8,921 bases of DNA, from positions 1-8,921 of the forward strand of contig NZ_JAGYZD010000055.1 in NCBI RefSeq assembly GCF_018371055.1, read 5' to 3'. The DNA comes from Finegoldia magna (GTDB taxonomy: Bacteria > Bacillota > Clostridia > Tissierellales > Peptoniphilaceae). Made by a program: the position numbers and the translations under genes. How positions within the stretch are numbered: position 1 is the first letter of the stretch; each line of letters opens with the position of its first letter. Below, in pieces: positions 6,119 through 8,921 of this stretch. Under the pieces are notes generated by a model that was given only the letters and a program-made list of their open reading frames with translations, had not been told where the DNA came from and searched no databases.

Positions 6119-7561
6119 ATGAAATTTATTAGCACTAGGGATAATTCAATAACTATCGATTCTCAAGAAGTAATCTTCAATTGTATAAATGATGATATTT
6201 ACGTTCCTTTGAATTTAGATAATTTGTACGATATTGATGTGCTTAGAGATATGACATATAACGAACTTGCTATATATATTTTGAAGCATTTTTTAACTGA
6301 TATTGACGAAGATTCAATATCAAGCATTGTAAATAACGCTTACGATGGAGATGAGCCTAATGTTTTTTTGAGAAAAACAAATGATAGATGTTACGTTGAA
6401 CTTTTCAACAACAAAAGTCTGTCTTATAGGGACTTGTCATTGAGTATTATCTCTAAATTTATAGATATTAATTTGAATAATAATGAAGATGTGAAAAACT
6501 TATATCTGTTCACAGCTTCCACTGATATCTCTGTGTCTACGATTGAGAATTTCAAAAAGATGAACACAAAAGTTTTCGTGTTTTACCCAAATAATATCTC
6601 AGATATCGAAAAATCAAAATTATTATCCACACTTTCCGATAATGTCTGTGCAATTGGCGTAGATGGTGATTTTTATAAATGTAAAAAATTGGTGGATAGT
6701 TTGATAAATGATTCTGATATAAAAGATTTGATTGCACAAAAAGAATCGGTGATTTCTACGTGCAATTCTTTGAATATAATCAGAGTTCTCACTCAAGTTA
6801 TTTATTATTTTTACAGTTATGTGACAATGGTAAAATACGGAGAGATAGAAGCTGGAAAAAGAATCAACGTAAGTATTCCTACGGAAAATTTCGGCAATAT
6901 AATGGCTTGTTTCTATGCAAAAAGAATGGGACTTCCTATTAATAAAATAATTTGTGCAACAAAAAGTCCATTGTCTTTCAAAAAATTCTTGGATACGGGA
7001 GAATTTGTCTATGACGAAGTTTTCGGTGAAGAATCCACATCATTTGAAAGATTGGTCTTGGCGAATATTGAAAGATTGTTACATCATTTGATAAATAATC
7101 AAGATAGAATAAGAGAGATTTACACAGATTTTAGAGAAAAAAATAAATTCACTTTATATCCTGAAGAACTACAAAAATTGAGTTGTATTGAAACGTACAG
7201 CTTGACAAGTGATGAGGTTAGTCAGAAAATTTTGAGATTATTTTTGGAATGTCAGTATCCATTATCCCCTCAAACTGCAATGGCTTCTCTTGCTTACGAC
7301 AAATATGTCATCGATTCTTATGATTACACGCCTTCAATAATTATGGCTACAACTTCTCCATATTCATCTACAGATAAGCTTTTGAAATCATTTGGATACA
7401 ATGAAGATTTGGATATAAATATGGCATTGGAAAAACTAAACTCCTTTATAAAATCGCCTATTCCCGATAATTTACAAAACATCAAAAAAGTTGACACTAC
7501 AATTTTCGATTCATCAGAAATCAAAAATATGATTTACAAAAAAATACAAGAAATGAATTAA
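6119..7561 (+). CDS. Threonine synthase-like protein with lost PLP-binding residues (probable pseudoenzyme)
   Basis: This 480-residue protein aligns along its whole length with ThrC-type threonine synthase: MKFISTRD at the start (compare the Y-STR opening of ThrC), YVELFNNKSLSYRDLSL (92-108, compare ELFHGPTLAFKDVA), NSLNIIRVLTQVIYYF (216-231), IPTENFGNIMACFYAKRMGLPI (253-274, compare PTGNFG), SFERLVLANIERLL (308-321, compare SNFERLL) and PLSPQTAMAS and ATTSPYSSTDKLL (381-422). Normal ThrC converts O-phosphohomoserine to threonine using PLP on a lysine. Here that lysine is arginine (R104, codon AGG), the phosphate loop GATSGDTGGA has become FTASTDISVS (131-140), and PTGNFG has become PTENFG (E256). 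Catalysis by the ThrC mechanism is therefore unlikely. The gene is nonetheless intact, with a consensus promoter, GGAGG ribosome site and terminator, so it is probably expressed in some other role. No homoserine kinase or dehydrogenase gene is adjacent. Confidence 0.85.
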   Translation: MKFISTRDNSITIDSQEVIFNCINDDIYVPLNLDNLYDIDVLRDMTYNELAIYILKHFLTDIDEDSISSIVNNAYDGDEPNVFLRKTNDRCYVELFNNKSLSYRDLSLSIISKFIDINLNNNEDVKNLYLFTASTDISVSTIENFKKMNTKVFVFYPNNISDIEKSKLLSTLSDNVCAIGVDGDFYKCKKLVDSLINDSDIKDLIAQKESVISTCNSLNIIRVLTQVIYYFYSYVTMVKYGEIEAGKRINVSIPTENFGNIMACFYAKRMGLPINKIICATKSPLSFKKFLDTGEFVYDEVFGEESTSFERLVLANIERLLHHLINNQDRIREIYTDFREKNKFTLYPEELQKLSCIETYSLTSDEVSQKILRLFLECQYPLSPQTAMASLAYDKYVIDSYDYTPSIIMATTSPYSSTDKLLKSFGYNEDLDINMALEKLNSFIKSPIPDNLQNIKKVDTTIFDSSEIKNMIYKKIQEMN

Positions 7562-7590
7562 GCGGCGTAACTTTACGCTGCTTTTGTTTT
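7561..7590 (+). terminator. Rho-independent terminator of the threonine-synthase-like gene
   Basis: The arms AGCGGCGTAA (7561-7570) and TTACGCTGCT (7573-7582) pair over 10 bp with one G-U pair, followed by TTTGTTTT. The first base of the stem is the last base of the stop codon. It isolates this gene from the alcohol dehydrogenase. Confidence 0.85.
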
Positions 7591-7616
7591 AAATACGCAA
7601 TTAACGGATATATATT
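7588..7616 (+). promoter_or_regulatory. Candidate promoter of the alcohol dehydrogenase gene
   Basis: TTTAAA (7588-7593), a 17-bp spacer and TATATT (7611-7616) would start transcription near 7623. That start lies downstream of the in-frame ATG at 7620, which further supports translation from 7653. The -35 box overlaps the T-tract of the preceding terminator. The match is modest. Confidence 0.35.
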
Positions 7617-7652
7617 TATATGAGTAAATTTGAAATAAAACAAGGGGGCATT

Positions 7653-8804
7653 ATGAACAATTTTACATTTTACAATCCAGTAAGAGTACATTTCGGTAAA
7701 GGTCAAGTTACAAATCTAGCCGATGAATTAAAGGATTACAATAAAATTTTAGTAACTTATGGTGGAGGAAGCATCAAGAAAAATGGCGTCTACGATGATG
7801 TTATGAAAAATTTGAAAGGCAAAGAAGTTTTCGAACTTTCTGGAATCACTCCAAACCCAAGAACTGACAAAGTTTATGAAGGAATCAAAATCTGCAAAGA
7901 AAATGACATTGATTTTATTCTAGCTGTCGGCGGCGGATCTACATTGGACTGCTCAAAAGCAATCGCAATGGGTGCAAAAACTGATGAAGATTTCTGGGAT
8001 TATTTCTTCGAAGAAAAAAACAAACCAACAGACGCTATCAAACTGGGAACAGTAATTACAATGGCTGGAACTGGTAGTGAAATGGACGGTAGTTGTGTAA
8101 TTTCCAATATAGAAAGAAAGAAAAAATACGGCTACGGGCACAGATTATTGTATCCAGTATTTTCAATAATCGACCCAACATACACATATTCACTTCCAAA
8201 ATATCAATTAATCAGTGGAACTTGCGATATGTTCAGCCACATAATGGAAGAATATTTTTCAGAACCAGATTACGAAAACACAACAGATAATATATCAGAA
8301 AGCTTGATGAAAACTGTAATCGACAGTATCAGAGTAGCTCTCAAAAATCCTGAAGATTACCAAGCTAGAAGCAATCTAATGTGGGTAAGTACACTTGCAA
8401 TCAACGGACTTACTGCCACTGGCAAAAGCTCAGATTGGCTAAGCCACAAATTGGAACACACATTATCCGCATATTTTGATGTAACTCACGGAATGGGACT
8501 TGCAGTAGTTTATCCAAATTATTTGAAATTTGTCTACAAAAATCATCTGGAAAAATTCAGAAGCTTTGCAATAAACGTGTGGAATATAGATCCAGAAGGA
8601 AAACCAGATGAAAAATTAGCACTAGAATCAATCGTTGCACTACAAAACTTCTTCAAAGAAATCGGAGCTCCAACTACACTTCGTGAACTTGACATTCTAA
8701 AAGACAAAATCAAAGAAATGGCTGAAAACACACCTGCATATAAAACAAGCTACTCTGATTTGTCAACATCAGACATCGAAACAATTTACAATAACGCATA
8801 TTAA
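7653..8804 (+). CDS. Iron-containing alcohol dehydrogenase, YqhD/butanol dehydrogenase type
   Basis: This 383-residue group III (iron-dependent) alcohol dehydrogenase would interconvert aldehydes and alcohols with NAD(P)H in the cytoplasm, in fermentation or aldehyde detoxification. The N-terminal dinucleotide domain shows VTYGGGSIKKNGVYD (34-48), AVGGGSTLDCSKAIA (91-105) and AGTGSEMDGSCVISN (138-152). The C-terminal domain carries the expected metal ligands: D192 and H196 in CDMFSHIMEE, H265 in WLSHKLEH and H279 in THGMGLA. Length is typical for the family. The ATG at 7653 is chosen over an upstream in-frame ATG at 7620 because it has AAGGGGG a few bases before it and gives the usual family opening MNNFTFYNPVRVHFGKG. 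The gene is monocistronic, with a terminator on each side. Cofactor preference (NADH or NADPH) and natural substrate cannot be read from the sequence. Confidence 0.95.
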   Translation: MNNFTFYNPVRVHFGKGQVTNLADELKDYNKILVTYGGGSIKKNGVYDDVMKNLKGKEVFELSGITPNPRTDKVYEGIKICKENDIDFILAVGGGSTLDCSKAIAMGAKTDEDFWDYFFEEKNKPTDAIKLGTVITMAGTGSEMDGSCVISNIERKKKYGYGHRLLYPVFSIIDPTYTYSLPKYQLISGTCDMFSHIMEEYFSEPDYENTTDNISESLMKTVIDSIRVALKNPEDYQARSNLMWVSTLAINGLTATGKSSDWLSHKLEHTLSAYFDVTHGMGLAVVYPNYLKFVYKNHLEKFRSFAINVWNIDPEGKPDEKLALESIVALQNFFKEIGAPTTLRELDILKDKIKEMAENTPAYKTSYSDLSTSDIETIYNNAY

Positions 8805-8808
8805 AACT

Positions 8809-8838
8809 AAAATCTGCCTTGAAACAGGCAGATTTTTT
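8809..8838. terminator. Bidirectional terminator between alcohol dehydrogenase and the convergent gene
   Basis: The arms AAAATCTGCCT (8809-8819) and AGGCAGATTTT (8826-8836) pair perfectly around a six-base loop, with a T-run to 8838 for rightward transcripts and an A-run (T-run on the minus strand) for leftward ones. It starts four bases after the dehydrogenase stop and abuts the TAA of the convergent frame, so it serves both. Confidence 0.85.
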
Positions 8839-8921
8839 AGTGAGATAAAATTATTTCTTTATTGTAGTTTTTAATTATATTTTTATGGTCGACAAAAATA
8901 ACTATTCCTTCAATTTCATCA
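8837..8921 (-). CDS. C-terminal end of a convergent gene, possibly an ABC-type ATPase
   Basis: On the minus strand a frame is open from the right edge for 27 codons and ends with TAA at 8837-8839, just at the T-tract of the shared hairpin. The residues read DEIEGIVIFVDHK followed by an Ile/Asn/Lys-rich tail ending in LSH. The hydrophobic strand followed by VDHK resembles the switch-histidine region near the C-terminus of ABC ATPases (as in ABC-F proteins), but 27 residues are too few for a firm assignment. Placement of the stop against the terminator supports it being a real gene end. The rest of the gene lies outside the window. Confidence 0.45.
   Translation of the reverse strand, partial: DEIEGIVIFVDHKNIIKNYNKEIILSH

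Noticed and set aside
7620..7652. In-frame upstream ATG extending the alcohol dehydrogenase by 11 residues
   Set aside because: It has no ribosome site, overlaps the predicted promoter and start of transcription, and the ATG at 7653 has AAGGGGG and matches the family N-terminus.
1..8921. CRISPR arrays, tRNA or rRNA genes, insertion sequences, phage or toxin-antitoxin genes
   Set aside because: No regularly spaced repeats, cloverleaf-like segments, transposase motifs or small paired genes were seen on either strand.

Overview
This is an AT-rich window of low-GC Gram-positive type: A/T-rich codons, GGAGG-like ribosome binding sites, short operons and many rho-independent terminators. Gene content (a YibE/F pair, a secreted metallophosphoesterase, an [FeFe] hydrogenase remnant, an iron-type alcohol dehydrogenase) fits an anaerobic fermentative Firmicute. 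The Peptoniphilaceae, for example Finegoldia, are a reasonable guess from composition and protein style, but nothing here proves it.

Layout. Bases 1-3780 are read leftward. A YibE/F membrane protein (2529-3668) ends in its own terminator. A second YibE/F paralog (1311-2426) follows, and its stop overlaps the start of a secreted purple-acid-phosphatase-like metallophosphoesterase (1-1311) that runs off the left edge. Both YibE/F genes appear to start with TTG. At 3781-4284 lies the 3' end of an [FeFe] hydrogenase gene, without most of its coding sequence but still followed by a terminator. Next is an ABC exporter half-transporter (4321-5895), also leftward.

A 223-bp divergent promoter region (5896-6118) separates the exporter from a rightward gene (6119-7561). 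That gene encodes a full-length threonine-synthase-like protein in which the PLP-binding lysine and the glycine-rich phosphate loop are replaced. After a terminator comes a rightward iron-containing alcohol dehydrogenase of the YqhD/butanol dehydrogenase type (7653-8804). Its terminator also serves a convergent gene, of which only the last 27 codons are visible (8837-8921).

Most of the window is ordinary chromosomal sequence. No CRISPR array, tRNA, rRNA, insertion sequence or phage gene was seen. The two items most worth follow-up are the intact threonine-synthase-like gene that seems to have lost PLP chemistry, and the hydrogenase fragment abutting the exporter's terminator. The tandem YibE/F pair coupled to a secreted phosphatase is a third, milder point of interest.
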